Source: Plutella xylostella (lineage: Eukaryota > Arthropoda > Insecta > Lepidoptera > Plutellidae). Taken from it: a stretch of DNA of 64,000 nucleotides. The stretch is from contig NC_063983.1 in assembly GCF_932276165.1 (NCBI RefSeq), positions 3,727,501-3,791,500 on the forward strand. Reading direction: 5' to 3'. The notes beneath the pieces are model-generated. The model was not told the DNA's origin, did no database searches, and was given only the letters and a program-made list of their open reading frames with translations. This document shows positions 44,472-57,133 of the stretch, one piece after another; position 1 is the first letter of the stretch; each line of letters opens with the position of its first letter. The translations under genes were made by a program, and so were the position numbers.

Positions 44472-45017
44472 ATGAAGGATATACCTGCCCCTGGATTTAT
44501 TTCGACCGGTAGAATGGACTTGTTCCCTTTGGCCATCAACGATCGTTATCACGAATTTACCAAAACTGTAAAGAAGAAGGCCACTGAACTAAAGTTAAAA
44601 TCACAGCTAGAGCGAAGACTGGTGGGTTTGTGGACAGCGCTGCCTCTTTTACCCGAAGATTTAATTGAGAAGGGCCTCATATACATTGTGGTGGAAGCGG
44701 CCAAGCCATGGTATAATGGCGCCAACGTCGAAGAGTTTTTGGAATATATGAAGGATTGGTATGAGAAGGATGAATTTCGACAAATGGTTGTGTATGGGAG
44801 ACGACACCGTGCTAATAATACCCCAGAGAGCTGGAATAAAACTTTAAACAGAATAACAAATGACTCCAACTTCTTGTTTGAAAGAGAAGATGGCGAAAGC
44901 CCCCCAAAACGCCGCCGACAGTCGCTCATTGAAAATGACATCTTTATTTTGAAATCTCAATTACAGCTTGTGAATGCTGAAATAAGTGTTGGCCACTTCC
45001 TTGAAAAATTGAGATAA
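44472..45017 (+). CDS. Intact single-exon ORF resembling the C-terminal part of a MULE transposase
   Basis: 181 aa. After a first ATG (MKDIPAPGFISTGRMDLFP), residues about 45-85 read RRLVGLWTALPLLPEDLIEK, and about 108-124 read RANNTPESWNKTLNR. Both echo Mutator-like transposase C-terminal segments, which have a 'LAFVP-x-x-x-I' helix and the T-N-N-x-x-E-x-W-x-x-x-L/F-N motif. The catalytic core that should precede this is absent. A basic PPKRRRQS segment (about 142-149) could be a nuclear signal. Upstream, GCG|GTAAGT (44201) and TATTTACAG (44405) could remove a 5' UTR intron, and AATAAA at about 45083 could end the mRNA. It may be a host gene derived from a transposon or a recent fragment. 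Confidence is moderate for the ORF being real and lower for its origin. Confidence 0.5.
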   Translation: MKDIPAPGFISTGRMDLFPLAINDRYHEFTKTVKKKATELKLKSQLERRLVGLWTALPLLPEDLIEKGLIYIVVEAAKPWYNGANVEEFLEYMKDWYEKDEFRQMVVYGRRHRANNTPESWNKTLNRITNDSNFLFEREDGESPPKRRRQSLIENDIFILKSQLQLVNAEISVGHFLEKLR

Positions 45018-46923
45018 AGATACCTCATGCAATGTGACCAGTTGCTCTGGTGCCTTGATTTAAGTTCTTACATTTAATTATCAATAAAACTTTAATTAAT
45101 AAATTGTCATGAAAATTCTAATGACTTTATAATATTATAGTAAAGGTTATTCACAATTTCCCACATCTCTCATATTTAGGAGGTATGCTACTATAGAGAA
45201 AATAATAATACTGTGTTTAGTAGCTATGTAGACAGGTTCCTGAAAGAAAGGGTGATTTTTTTTTTAAATTTAGTGTTTAAATTTTAAACCAATATCCAAT
45301 GCCCAACTTGTTTTGCCACCGCCGTCCGGTCCTCAGCAACCGCTCTGGCCTCCATCCATCCAGCTCATGCCTGGCGCTCGCCGTCTACTGTATGCAGCCA
45401 TGTGATGCATTAATGCACCAGATCACCATCTGTGGTGGCCTCCAGGCGTTTCCAATAGAAAGCAATGCTTGGTTTACTCTCGGCTCCTTTTCCAAAGGTG
45501 TGGCCAATTATTACAATCGTAATAGGTTCAAATGGTAAAGTGGTCACATATCCCATTAGTACCTACAGCTCCTTTATGATTCTGTCCTTGCCAATGTGAT
45601 ACAGACAATGTAATAGGTATAAAGATTTGAATAATTTGGATATAAAAATACCAAATACCTAGAGATGCTTAGTAGGTACTTATCTCCAAAGGGAAAGTGA
45701 GGTGTGCATAAAAAATGTGGGTATTTTTATAATTCATTCAAGCAAACCACCTGCCATAGTAGGTATTTTGTATCTGACCACCTACATATTAACTTATGTG
45801 TAGAGCGAAGTTAGGAATGTACAATGCAGTTAGGGTACACAAACATTCCTATGCATGGGTTTCCTCATGATATTTTCCTTAATTTCCTTGTAAGATAAGA
45901 ATTCATTGGTACCTACCTATATAATGCAATGATGTACTCTGGCAGGATTCAGAACCACATCCTCGAATAAACAGGTAGGCATTACCTGTTACGCCATCCC
46001 AACAGTAAAAACAGATACAGTCTATCTACAAAGTCCTTGCTTTTTAGATGAGTAGGGTGTCCAAGCGGGTGACCATTTGGGGTGGCGATCGTTAGGAGAG
46101 GCCTATCTCGTCCCACTTATAGTTAGTGACATTTTATGGATGCTTTATAAAACCCTAGATCGTGAGACATGGGCTCTTGAAATCATACCATAGAATGATG
46201 CCAGTAATATATGTTTATTAACATAGTTCTATATAATGTACATTCATTGTAATTTGAAAATAGAAACATTCTATGTAGAAACTCGCAAATTTCATTAAAT
46301 TATGAGGCAATTATTCATAAAACATGGTTTGGTGTTATTTAATTTCACTATGAATCAACAGACTGACTTCATTTATTCTTTACTTACCTATTAATTATGG
46401 CATATTATTATACATAACAATATTCGCGCCATTCAAATAATGCTGGCAAATAAAAGTCAACAGTTATTGCTCATTTATCAAGGATTTCAGTTATATATCA
46501 CAAATAATGCACTTATAGTAAATAAATTATAAAATTGTCAACTGAGTGTCTGTCTTCAAAATTCATAAATGTATAAAACAATGTCAAAAACGATTCACTA
46601 TTAAATCTGATCACATGGTCCACTGTTGTGCATAAAACGCAAACTTGAGTTTTACCAATGTTTTCTCATTTGCATGCACATTCAACACATCACCAATCGA
46701 TTGTCAGTGCAAATGACACAATCATTTGTTTCAATTTGTCTTCTAATGAAAGTACATCAATTTAATGGAATACACTTCTCAACATTAACTAGTACATAAG
46801 CATTCACATGGGAGTGCATTAACACATCACCAGGACACCACTCAAACGTTTTAACCAATCATCCCTAGATTCGAACATCAACATGGTATAAACATGTAAA
46901 CATCATATTTCACTGAGTGGAGG
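45018..46923. other. 3' UTR of the MULE-like ORF and of fl(2)d
   Basis: Polyadenylation signals for the plus-strand ORF lie near 45083. The ORF at 45299-45538 has no family resemblance. The minus-strand fl(2)d 3' UTR extends down from 46923; its end is not defined. Confidence 0.4.
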
Positions 46924-49900
46924 CTAGTCAGCGTCTCCGTTGGTGACGGTGAGGGGTTCCTCGTCCTCGTTGTAGTCTAGTGACAAGACCGAGGCGCGTC
47001 GCCGCTTGCCGCGCGGCGGGTCGCTGCCGGCGGGCGAGTAGGGCCGCTTGGGCGCGTCGGGCGCGGGCGAGCGGGCGCCGTTGTGCGCGGCGTGCGCGGC
47101 GCGCAGCTCCTGCTGCAGGAACAGCACGGTGCTCTGCATGCCCTCCACGTCCTCGTCCAGCTCCTGCAGGAACTCGTCCAGCTCTGGAACACGGATGGTC
47201 ATGATTAGCAGGTTTCAGTTAGTAAGGATGCCATATGGTGTCAGGAAAAGTGGGTTTAGTACGTCTAGTTAGTTTCAGAAAAAGGTTTCTATAGTTTATT
47301 TCATAAGTATATGTTTCATGTTAGTTTCCGCTGCCACGGTGTATGCTTGACATAGGCTTATAATGATGATACGCAAGTCTAGTACAAGTTTGCTAGACGA
47401 ACGTATCCCCATAATCAGCCAATGCAACCCACTGCCTAGTAGGCCTCCTCCATGTTATGCGAAGTTCCACGGTCCTGTGCTAAACTCATATAAAATATTT
47501 AAGCAATTCACAAGCATAAAGGATTTTGTCAACATTTTCAGTGAATAAGTAAGTACAGTGTAAAAAAATACGAAACTCCGGTTTTGCTCATGCGCCTTTA
47601 GGTCAAGGCGCGTCTGTAGGAACATCTGCTATATTAGAATAAAACTTGACTAATCCCACAGACCTGATTGTGATTTCTTCACTTCCTCACTGAAGCTCTT
47701 CTGCAGCGCGAGGTCCCCCTCCAGCTTGGCTATCCGCCCGCTGCTGGTCATGCGGCCCAGGTCCTCATTCTCCTGGTGAAGTAACCTACATTTAGCCATC
47801 AATTTCTTCCCCGTATTAGAGTCAGGGGTGAACTTCCACGCGTTGAGTTCATTTTGCGTTTCTTCGAGACGCGCTTTAGTCGACGTCAGTTCTTGCTTCA
47901 GTTTCAGTATAAGTACATTCACGGCTGGGTCCAGAAGCGTGGGCCGTCCGTTCAGACTTGCGTGTGATGATTTGAGCTCCGTTATTTGACTCTGGAATAT
48001 ACGGAATTTTACATTATAGTTGACTTCGGCTATATAATTTCATCCTGCCTACAGTGAAACCCGCAAAGGTAAGGAAGGTGGTAGAATGACAACACTTACA
48101 ACATAGTCTTGTATCTCCTGTTCTTTAGCTGCTAGCCTTCGAACAAGCACTTTTTCCCTATGTTGTGACTCTGAGTATTGCAGCCTTATTCTTTCTTCTA
48201 CCTCTTTCGCCTTTTCCAGGCTTCCTGAAAAAGTTTACGATAAGATTGTAGTGGAATATGCTATGTAGATGATTAGAAATGGACACCACAAGAAAACTAA
48301 ATTCATGTTTCAAATTTACACATTTTGAAGTACACTATATTTATCAATCAGAACATAATATTTTTCATGATAAAGGATATGCTACATTTTTATTTGTGTG
48401 CCAACAAATTTTATCATTTAAATCTTTTTCACAATACGAAACAATTTTAAGATTCTTTGATCCACCTGGATTACTGTTCATTATGAGGAATCTCTGAGCC
48501 ATATAATAAAATAATAATATTCTATTTACTTCATGTAGGTATAACATTAGCCATCAGGTTTAATCTGAAATAGCTGTCATACCTTCATTGGATTATACTT
48601 TAACAAAACTTTACTTGGTAGGTTTTCCAGTAGATTACGTATTGCAGTACTCTATTTTATGTAAAACTCACTTATTACATTCTAACCTGCCATGGTTTGA
48701 GTGTCTGGTAAAATAGGAGGGCATGTTTGCTAGGCAATATTCCATGATATTTAACAACTCCCAATAGTGAAAGTGTAAACTGGTTGTTGTGTTAATTGCA
48801 CAGTGTGGCTATGTGCCATTCATAACAATATTTTTTTATATTCCAATTAATAAATATTGCAAAAATATAATATTTCATAATTACATAAAAATATAATAAT
48901 TATTGAACACAATGCTAAATATTTTACAATCCTCGTACAATGAAATATTTTTGCACTAAAATCGACAACACCTTAGCTAAAACTAATTGTACATATCCAA
49001 GATTACTGTAAATTGTACAAATTGCTTGTGAATCTTGTATTTAACAACAGTTTTTTTAAAGATGAAAACAGAACATTATTTATTAAAATAACATGTTACA
49101 ATAAGAATTAGAATATACCTATGTACAATATTTATTTGAAGCCTCTTGAATTTTATTAACAATGTTACAAATATAAGTTTTTTTTAAAACACTGTAATTA
49201 TCTTTATCTTATACTGGGATTGAAAATTTTCTCATCACCAATACCTCATTAAAATAACTAAACAATTAGGTGCAATGAACTGCAGATAAGATATAACAGT
49301 GATTATGAAAATGTTGTTACCATAACAATATTTGAGACTTTTTCTAATAATTATTTAGAATATGAACTATTCAAGACAAATAACTCTTCTTTTTTTTTCT
49401 TGTCTTAGTCTTTTGGTTCAATGTAAAAAACTAAAAACAAAAATGATGTACCTACCATGTGCATATTTAAAATGTTTTTTTTTTACAATAATAATCTAAA
49501 AGTTCAAATGATATTGGATTAATTTCTGATTTGCTATCACCCACAGATGTGTTCAAAAAAGTAATTACTACATTTGTTCACAAGTTTAATGATATTTTTT
49601 TTAAGTAAACAATATTATTGCTGGTAATATACAACAAATAATATACCAATTCATTTCTTGGGCATATAGCAGAGAGAAAATGATTAATAGAAAGTCATTA
49701 ATACAAACACTTGTAGGTAAATGATTGGATTTATCATAAACAATGCATTACAATGATCATTTTCAAATTAAAATTTACATGCTCTCAACAAAATAATACA
49801 ACATAGTTTTATGTGTGATAAAATTGAAGACTAATTCATTAATAAATTAACAGTAAACAAGTATAAAGGAAACATAAATCTATTTAAACACACATTACAC

Positions 49901-50567
49901 ATGTGCATGTTGTATGGCACATTTAAACACATAAAATAACATCTATGTAAAGAAAAACATATTTACTTTTGTATGTGGATTCTTGCTGCTTGATGACTCG
50001 GCAACTTGATGTATGCAGCTACAATAAACAAATGCATCACTTCTCACTGAGACAACCTCTAACGGAGGATTGACGGGAACACTTGCCCCGCTCATGTTTC
50101 ACTTCCACTGACACTCCACAGTCACTGGCACAGCTCTAACCACAGCAACACCACTCTTCATATATTCCTTAGAAAAAACTTATAACACCTAAACACACCT
50201 CCCACAAGAAATCAACAATAAATTACCATCACAGAACATTTTAGGTAAAAGGGCACTATAATTTTAGTTAAAGTATTGTCGATTTAGGAAAGAACAGAAA
50301 TGTTTGCACAAAACCGGCAGATCCGACGGCCGACGCTCGGCGCTACAAGCCAACTTTGTCGTAAATACCTTCCAACTGTTTGTTCAACGATTCGAGGTGG
50401 TCAATGTACGCGTCCTGGGACCTCCAGGCGGCGCGCAGCGACTCGGCGGCCGCCTCGAGCTGCTGCGAGGTCAGCAGCACCCGAGCCACGCTTCCACCGC
50501 TCGGGCTGCCATTCTCAGCGACTGCCGGCGGTGACTTCCCGCCAAGGCGTTCTGTCTCCTCGGACAT
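46924..50567 (-). CDS. fl(2)d: fl(2)d / WTAP, regulatory subunit of the m6A methyltransferase complex
   Basis: Four exons (minus), 50369-50567, 48100-48224, 47664-47991 and 46924-47183, give 303 aa. Joins are in phase (EG|SLEKAKEVEER; QDYV|SQITEL; SQS|ELDEFLQ). Diagnostic WTAP blocks: HREKVLVRRLAAKEQEIQDY, LLDPAVNVLILKLKQELTST, NELNAWKFTPDSNTGKKLM, AKCRLLHQENEDLGRM, RIAKLEGDLALQKSFSEEV, then ELDEFLQELDEDVEGMQST. The protein is mostly coiled-coil. It recruits METTL3/METTL14 to nuclear speckles and in flies is also needed for Sxl-dependent splicing. The C-terminal tail has KRPYSPAGSDPPRGKRRR, a likely nuclear signal. Intron 1 is 2.1 kb of AT-rich DNA. The N-terminus (MSEETERLGGKSPPAVAENG) is lineage-specific. 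Confidence 0.95.
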
Positions 50568-50873
50568 CGCACTCTTATAAAAACGTTAAGAGCCCCTTTC
50601 GACTGTAAGCAAACAAGTAGCGTTAGTTCTTACGAAATAATGAGTTTTACATTTTTGTTTGACCGCCGTTATCACAACCTGAAACAAGAGTCATTTTAAA
50701 ACAAGAAGGACGGTGAACCTTTGTATACTTACAGTCGTAAAATATTAAGTACACTTCTAGAATCTTATTAAATCTCACTATTTGAACTAAACACTGAACT
50801 ATTCTAAGAAATTATTAATTTAACTCAGTCACTAACGTAGACACAGACACAGACGCCATTTTATCACATCAAA

Positions 50874-50881
50874 TGACGTCA
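50874..50881. promoter_or_regulatory. CRE palindrome upstream of fl(2)d
   Basis: TGACGTCA lies about 300 bases upstream of the fl(2)d ATG, beside AAAATGGCG (minus strand, about 50853-50861), a YY1-like element often found at transcription starts of housekeeping genes. The hAT element begins 13 bases further on. Confidence 0.5.
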
Positions 50882-50894
50882 TTAACAGTGTTAC

Positions 50895-51949
50895 TAGCGA
50901 TGCGCGATTATAAATGATACTACATTAATTATTCGATTATTACAATCATTCGATTATTCGATTATCATTTTAGAGTATTACTAATCATTTACCACTACTT
51001 TTGTATCGCTACTTATTCGTCGCTACTTTTTCATTTACTATTTATTCATCGCTACTTTTGCATTTACTAATCATTTACCACTACTTTTGTATCGCTACTT
51101 ATTCATCGCTACTTTTTCATTTACTACTTATTCATCGCTACTTTTGCATTTACTAATCATTTACCACTACTTTTGTATCGCTACTTATTCGTCGCTACTT
51201 TTTCAGATTATCAAAATATTTCTTACGTTTTAGTGGTTTTTTGAAGTCGGTTTTTAATATTTTTAAATTATTTACATGTAACATCATTGATTCAGTATAC
51301 TGTGCCAAATTATGGTAGGAAAGTTGTTTTTAGGAATAGATGAATGAACTAACTAAGTATTTACCGGTATAAACCCTGCTTATTTTGACATTTTGTAAAT
51401 AGTCCGATTAAAAAAACTAAATCAATTGAAACTACCTATTAATTTTATTTTATTATATTATAAGTAGGTACTTACATAGGTATATTATATTTATAAAGAA
51501 AAAAACTAGGTAATTAATATATAATATAACACTGCTAAAAACATCCCTTATGTACCTAGGTACTTTCACAGATTTATAATGGTTTAAAAACCAAACTAGT
51601 TGTTATTCGATATTCCCTAGTAGTGTCCGTTAGACACCCCGTCTTAGCGGCGCCTGGTAGATGGCGCCATAGCTGACCGTCGCCGGCGCGTCTGTGTTCA
51701 ACTCGCCGCGCCCGCGCCCCTTTCATGCGTCTTACTCATCATTACATTGTTGCAAATAATCGAATCGGTCATCCACCGCTACTTTTGCATTTACGAATAC
51801 AAGTAGCGGTCAAGTTAGAATCGATAATCGAAGTAGTGGTGCTTATTCGATTATTGCAATAAGTATATCGCTACTTTGATATTCGATTATGGAGAGTAGC
51901 GGTAGTGGTGTATTCGATTATTGATATAAGTGATAATCGCGCATCGCTA
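50895..51949. mobile_element. hAT-type non-autonomous element upstream of fl(2)d
   Basis: The ends TAGCGATGCGCGATTA and TAATCGCGCATCGCTA are inverted repeats, flanked by the 8-bp duplication AGTGTTAC (50887-50894 and 51950-51957), the hallmark of hAT elements. 1055 bp, no transposase. It carries subterminal ATTCGATTATTG repeats in both orientations and an internal 86-bp tandem repeat (50979-51206). Confidence 0.88.
50979..51206. repeat. 86-bp tandem repeat, about 2.6 copies
   Basis: Units begin TACTAATCATTTACCACTAC at 50979, 51065 and 51151, exactly 86 bases apart, and contain two or three TCGCTACTT submotifs. It lies inside the hAT element. Confidence 0.9.
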
Positions 51950-52520
51950 AGTGTTACCAACATGATAAATCAAAGTCAACAATGCCAGTTGCCACTTGAA
52001 AAAAACAGTAGGCTTATTTTAGTATCACACGTTTGTTGCAGTTCTATAAAGGACGAGGCCTTTATTATTCTTAGTGTTGCCGCCACTCTTACAACTTTTA
52101 AAATGCTAATGAACTTTACTGATTACTTTCATGCTCATTTATTTATTAATTATCACTTTGTAGCCAGTTAGATACATGCAATGCATGCATAATAATATGC
52201 TCAGGACTGTAATTTCCGAAGGTGTAGTCAGAGTCACCCGCTTTTCGCTGTACATTTGTACTCACGTGATAGTTCGCGGGCCGTATCGCCGTTTTTGAAT
52301 GAGTACCTACCTTGGGTACATGGATATACAAAGAAAAGTGCCAGTAACATTAGCGTCATACGCCACCGTGTGCCAGGCCAGTAGGCCCAGCCAAAAGCCT
52401 CTCTACAAACTTTAGACGACTATCGCTAAAAAATGGTACGTATGGATTTGACATTTTGGTTACGACACCTAGCGAAAGCGATTGTAGAAATAGATTCACT
52501 CCGGAGCGTATGGCTTTTGT

Positions 52521-53491
52521 CTAGCCCGCCAGTGGTGACGTCAATTTGACTTACATCGTTGGTGACGCCGGTCTCACGCACCGGGATTTTCAAACTATTT
52601 TTTTTTACATAATTAACTGCACATGCTACTTAAAATTAGTTTAATTTTAAAGATAAGTATTTGTTTGACAATAATACAAAACATTATTATAAATCACGGC
52701 TCGTTTATTAGTCATTTCACGATGGTACTTAGAACACTTAATATTTACATAAATTTTCACCTATTATCTTAAAAATTTAAAAAATACAACAATTATGTAA
52801 TTTTTATAACTAAATCCGCCTTTTATAGTTTTATTACACTACGAACTTCATAAGAAAAAACAAAAATTTATATGCTTCTACCAAAAAAATATTTAAAAAA
52901 TACACTGAAAGTCATTGTTCCTCCACAGCCAAACAGTCTCTGCAAAACGGCACTACATAGTCGTGATACAAATATTTCTTACATTTTGTGGCAAATTTAT
53001 TTCGTTTTTCTGTTTTTTTCGCCATCCACATTCATAAAATTGACCACATCTTGAAGTCCAGCTGTCTCCGTCGTCATTTTCAAGGACATGCTGAAACTAG
53101 CTTATATTACTGTAAAAACTTGTTGTAATCTATTAAGTACTTATGATTGTATATATACCTACAAATATCTATTAAAAATAGTTCAATCATGAAATATACA
53201 ATCACGAAACAAAAATACAGTAGAGAAAAATTTAAAAAAAAAAATTAAAATTAAAAAAACATCTATAAATTTGACTTACATAGTCGGTGACCCCGGTCTC
53301 ACGCACCGGGTTGGCACCAAAACTCCAAAACCTGCGCACGAGTCACCGTCGCGGGGTGGACTGACGGTGGGGGATGGGAAATGAGGCAGCTACCCGAAAT
53401 CACAACAAAAATCGATGGCTAGTGAGAATGTTATTCGACTTTTTCGAACCACCCGGTCTCACAGACATATACGTCACCACTGGCGGGCTAG
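52521..53491. mobile_element. TIR element with internal direct repeat
   Basis: The ends CTAGCCCGCCAGTGGTGACG and CGTCACCACTGGCGGGCTAG are inverted repeats over about 970 bp. A direct repeat of about 46 bases (TTTGACTTACAT, then CCGGTCTCACGCACCGGG) occurs at about 52544-52587 and 53269-53312. No target duplication or transposase was recognised. Confidence 0.65.
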
Positions 53492-53774
53492 GCCTACAGG
53501 CCTCATAGGTCATACGATAAATACATCTAATAAAGGAGGTTGATTAAGAAAATTACGTACGCTTAAGGATTGCAGAATAATTTATTTAAATATCTCAGTA
53601 CCTATTTGACACATTTATTAACACTTAACATTAAATTAATAATTCGTAATGACATCTTGCTTTACATCAACTACCTACTTACATAACCTTAGAAACTAGT
53701 TTCTTATCTAATTAGATCACAATATGTACATCGATTAACTGTCGATTGTCTGTTAGTGCTACACTAGGGTGAGG

Positions 53775-55611
53775 TCAATATGGCCTCCACACGTGGTCCT
53801 GGCTGCCTGCACCGTAAAGCCCGTGCTTCATTTCATCCGTGGGTTCACAGCTGGCAATCATCCCGCTAGCCTCTCCTTGAAGATCCGTGGTGATAGATAT
53901 CGCGCCATCAATGTCACTAATCTTTATCTCTCCAGGAAACTGTTCTAGGCTCTTATCCGCCGTGCTATGCAGATGTACGTGTATTTGGTTCTGGTTGACG
54001 GTGGAGTAGAGGTGGGGCACAATGAGTTGTGGGTTGGGGTTCATGTAGGGGGTGTGTGGTTGCAGACAGGCGGCGTTGTTGTTGGGGTACTGCGGGTACT
54101 GGTTGCAGGTGTTGGCTGGCCAGTAGTAGCTGTTGTCGTACCGCTGGGAAGGCGGGTTGAGTTCAGCTAGTGTGGTGTTGTTGGGGCTGCTCTTGAGGTT
54201 GTAGGAGGGTGTCGGCTGGTAGCCGCTGTAGTCGGGGTGCCCGAGCGCCGGCATCTCGGGTAACACTGCAACACAGAATGATAACGTTTAATTTGATAGC
54301 TATGGGAATAATACAGTATGTGAACATTAAATGTTTCGGGGCGTGTCACATAAATAAGTAATTATTGAAAAGTAGATGTTTATTGTATTGTTTACTAGGT
54401 ACTTGGCTCTGTTAATATTTTCCTGAAATTCAAGGATCATTAGGGTGAGTTACGAGCTATAGACTGATCAAGCAACTTTTACTAAATATCTACTATGATT
54501 TTATAAGAAAATATCTTCTCTTGATACTTAATTGCACAACCCATTTGTGGTTTGGTTTTTACCATTAATTACTGTTACGAGATTAGAATGATTAAGTTGA
54601 GCAGGTCAAGATTTTATTTACCCAGGTTACTTATGCTGCTCTAGGTACTTGTACCTACCTACACAAAATAGGTACAAAGGAGATTGCTGATTCTGTATGT
54701 AAGTACTTAATAATTAATAAATTAAAAACTTATGTAGTTAATTATTACACATTATCCTTGAGTTCTATAGGCTATTTCACTGGCATTCCCGGGAAATTGG
54801 AAAATGCCAAGTTTGGGCTTTACTGAAAGCTAATCCGTGCCGTCCCTAATCTGGGAGCACGGGAGTGTCCCCGCCAAGACGAGCCAAATGAAGCGCAAAG
54901 CCACTACAGACTAGTACAGACCTACCTACCTTTTCTCGAAGCGCTTCGTCTTATTTTTACATAATATTATAGGATTACAGTCTGACTAGAATAATCCCGG
55001 ACATAAATACAAATAAATTATAGAACCTAACATAATAATTGTAGTTATATACCTATCCACTAACGTGAAAAACCAATAAACAGCTACTTAATTAATATGC
55101 CGATAAATTGCATGATTCATAATTTAGTTATTACTAATTGAACGAAGGTACCTAACTAGCTACATATACCTATGTACTACATATTATAGAGGTGCTTATT
55201 AAAAATGTATGTATAAAAATAAAATCCATAGAAGTTTGTTGACCGTTTTTACCAACATAAATATTTATCAAGAGCCAAATCGTAAGTTGCAAATTAAAGT
55301 TCTTCTACAAAAGTGAACGTACTTGACAAGGCTATACGGGTTCGTTATCGATATCGATAAACTCTTTTAAAGCTCATTCTTACAATCACAGCGCCGTATT
55401 TTTGCCCAATCGTGATAAAGTGACGTTTATTTAGTTACGTAACGTCGATATCGAACCCGTGTACCGATTGCTGACAACACACAATAGAACTTACCTGGAC
55501 TAATATGATACTGTGATGACAGCGAGCCGTAGCCCGGGTACATGGGTGGACTCGGGTGGTACCCCGAGGACCCCGTCGTCCACTCGTTCACATCGGGAAT
55601 GGGGATGATGT
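53775..55611 (-). CDS. RUNX-family transcription factor, last two exons only (partial)
   Basis: Exon 55495-55611 and terminal exon 53775-54265 join in phase 1, giving about 202 residues. The protein ends in VWRPY, the Groucho-binding signature that closes Runt-domain proteins. The preceding text is Pro/Tyr/Gln/Asn-rich (GYHPSPPMYPGYGSLSS, then LPEMPALGHPDYSGYQPTPS) with a conserved-looking QIHVHLHSTADKSLEQF segment. Exon 55495-55611 starts in phase 1, so upstream exons exist. No Runt domain was found between 55612 and 64000, so those exons lie beyond the right edge. It may be lozenge or another insect Runx; the window does not allow that choice. RUNX proteins act in the nucleus with CBF-beta to activate or, through VWRPY, repress targets. 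Confidence 0.8.
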
Positions 55612-55704
55612 CTGGAAGAGAGAGAGAGCGATTATTATAGAGTTTTTTCTTATGAACTTTGGCCTAAAAGGTGTTTTGTTGCTGCTTCAGGGGCCATTAG
55701 ATTA

Positions 55705-56010
55705 GTAAGCCCGTCACAGACTTAGCTATAATATATATTTATATTTTTATAGCTAGGCATATTACTATATATTTTCTGTACATTCTCGCAGTGACCGCAC
55801 ACTCAGCTATAATATTATATATATTTGTGTGACGTAACCAAGAGTTACCGTAATATACATGCGAACACTAGGACGACTATCAATTGATGAAGGCAAAATA
55901 TATATTTCTCAGTGTGTGGTAGCTTGCTATAATATACCTACAATTACGGTACGGTACGGTACGGTATATTAATATATATTATAGCTAAGTCTGTAACGGG
56001 CTGTATAGTC
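55705..56010. mobile_element. MITE with AGCCCGT-CACAGACTTAG ends
   Basis: The left end AGCCCGTCACAGACTTAGCT continues into ATAATATATATT; the right end, on the other strand, reads AGCCCGTTACAGACTTAGCT with the same continuation. The interior has an (ACGGT)4 run near 55950. It lies in the RUNX intron. Confidence 0.7.
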
Positions 56011-56889
56011 TGAGGCAAATAAATACATATGTCCCCTTGCAGAGTGACAATGCTTTTTGGTCAGGAGACAATTTTCTTTGCTCTATACTGAAAAAAAGAA
56101 GGTTGGCATTTATTATACATAAATAATATAACTCATAATAATGTATAGGCATGTATAGGTATTATGAGTTATGATAATGTTTATCCAATGACCAATATTG
56201 TGTTGGTATTACCACCTCATTTATAAACAGCGTTGCCTAAAAACCTACTTATCGCGGCATCACTAAATCAATTGGCCATTGTCAATGCCACTTGTTAACA
56301 TTCTTAACACGTATCACGAATCACGGAACATCAGGATAGAGAGTTTAGCGGGGCTACAGTTGCCTTCAGTAAAGTTGCAAATTAGTTTACAGTACCTATG
56401 TGGTACAAAAATATATTGCATATATAAATTGGGACATTTGTCGTGTAAGCAGTTTTTAATTAAGGTGAACAAAATACAACGTCTGGAACGTCCCGTTAGC
56501 TCCCTTTTTAGGTAGCATTGACACTGTAATAATCTGATTTTCTTTCCGGTTTCATGAAGATATACCTACTATTATTTTATTTTAAATTTAATTCCAGTCC
56601 ATTTTAAATTAATCTAATCAGAATATTTAAAGAATGTATTGCTATAAACCTAAAAAAATTAAAGAGTTGTTATGTGATGTAGAGGTCATGATACTTCAGT
56701 ACCTCCGCTATACCCCGGCGTGACACTTGTCCGCGGGGTTTGCCGGCTGATTCATCAGAATCGCGTGAATTACGCTTTAAGAAAGTGTGTTATTTGTACA
56801 TATTACGTACATTTGTATTTAAATAATTTTTTTGAGGAGATGTAAATCCTTGATATTGACATGTTGTATGATTGATGGATGTTGTAATA

Positions 56890-57133
56890 CACTCACGGGC
56901 AATCAAAAAGTAGCACTCAGAAAATGTCGACACCAAACAAACCATTTTTTTTTTCAAACATTTCATTTTAAATTTGAACAAAACATTACCGTTTTTAATT
57001 GGTAATATCCTGATATTCCTGATGCTCTATTAAATGCACTTCTATGTTACAGAGGTCGTCATTAATCTAGCTTTTTTCGTTCAGAAGTTATTTGGTGCTT
57101 TTCTCAGTGGAACCTTTTCATTGCCCGTGAGTG
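56890..57133. mobile_element. Mariner-type MITE, copy 1 (TA target)
   Basis: The ends CACTCACGGGCAATCAAAAA and TTTTCATTGCCCGTGAGTG are flanked by TA on both sides. The interior matches the copy at 62547 (TGGTAATATCCTGAT, GATGCTCT-TTAAATG). Confidence 0.85.

Noticed and set aside
45299..45538. 79-residue plus-strand ORF after the MULE-like gene
   Set aside because: No family resemblance and it lies beyond a polyadenylation signal.
46977..47272. Arg/Ala-rich ORFs overlapping the last fl(2)d exon
   Set aside because: They are shadows of the GC-rich coding exon in other frames and on the other strand.
53967..54170. Gly/Val-rich plus-strand ORF
   Set aside because: It is antisense to the RUNX terminal exon, which has a clear VWRPY end.
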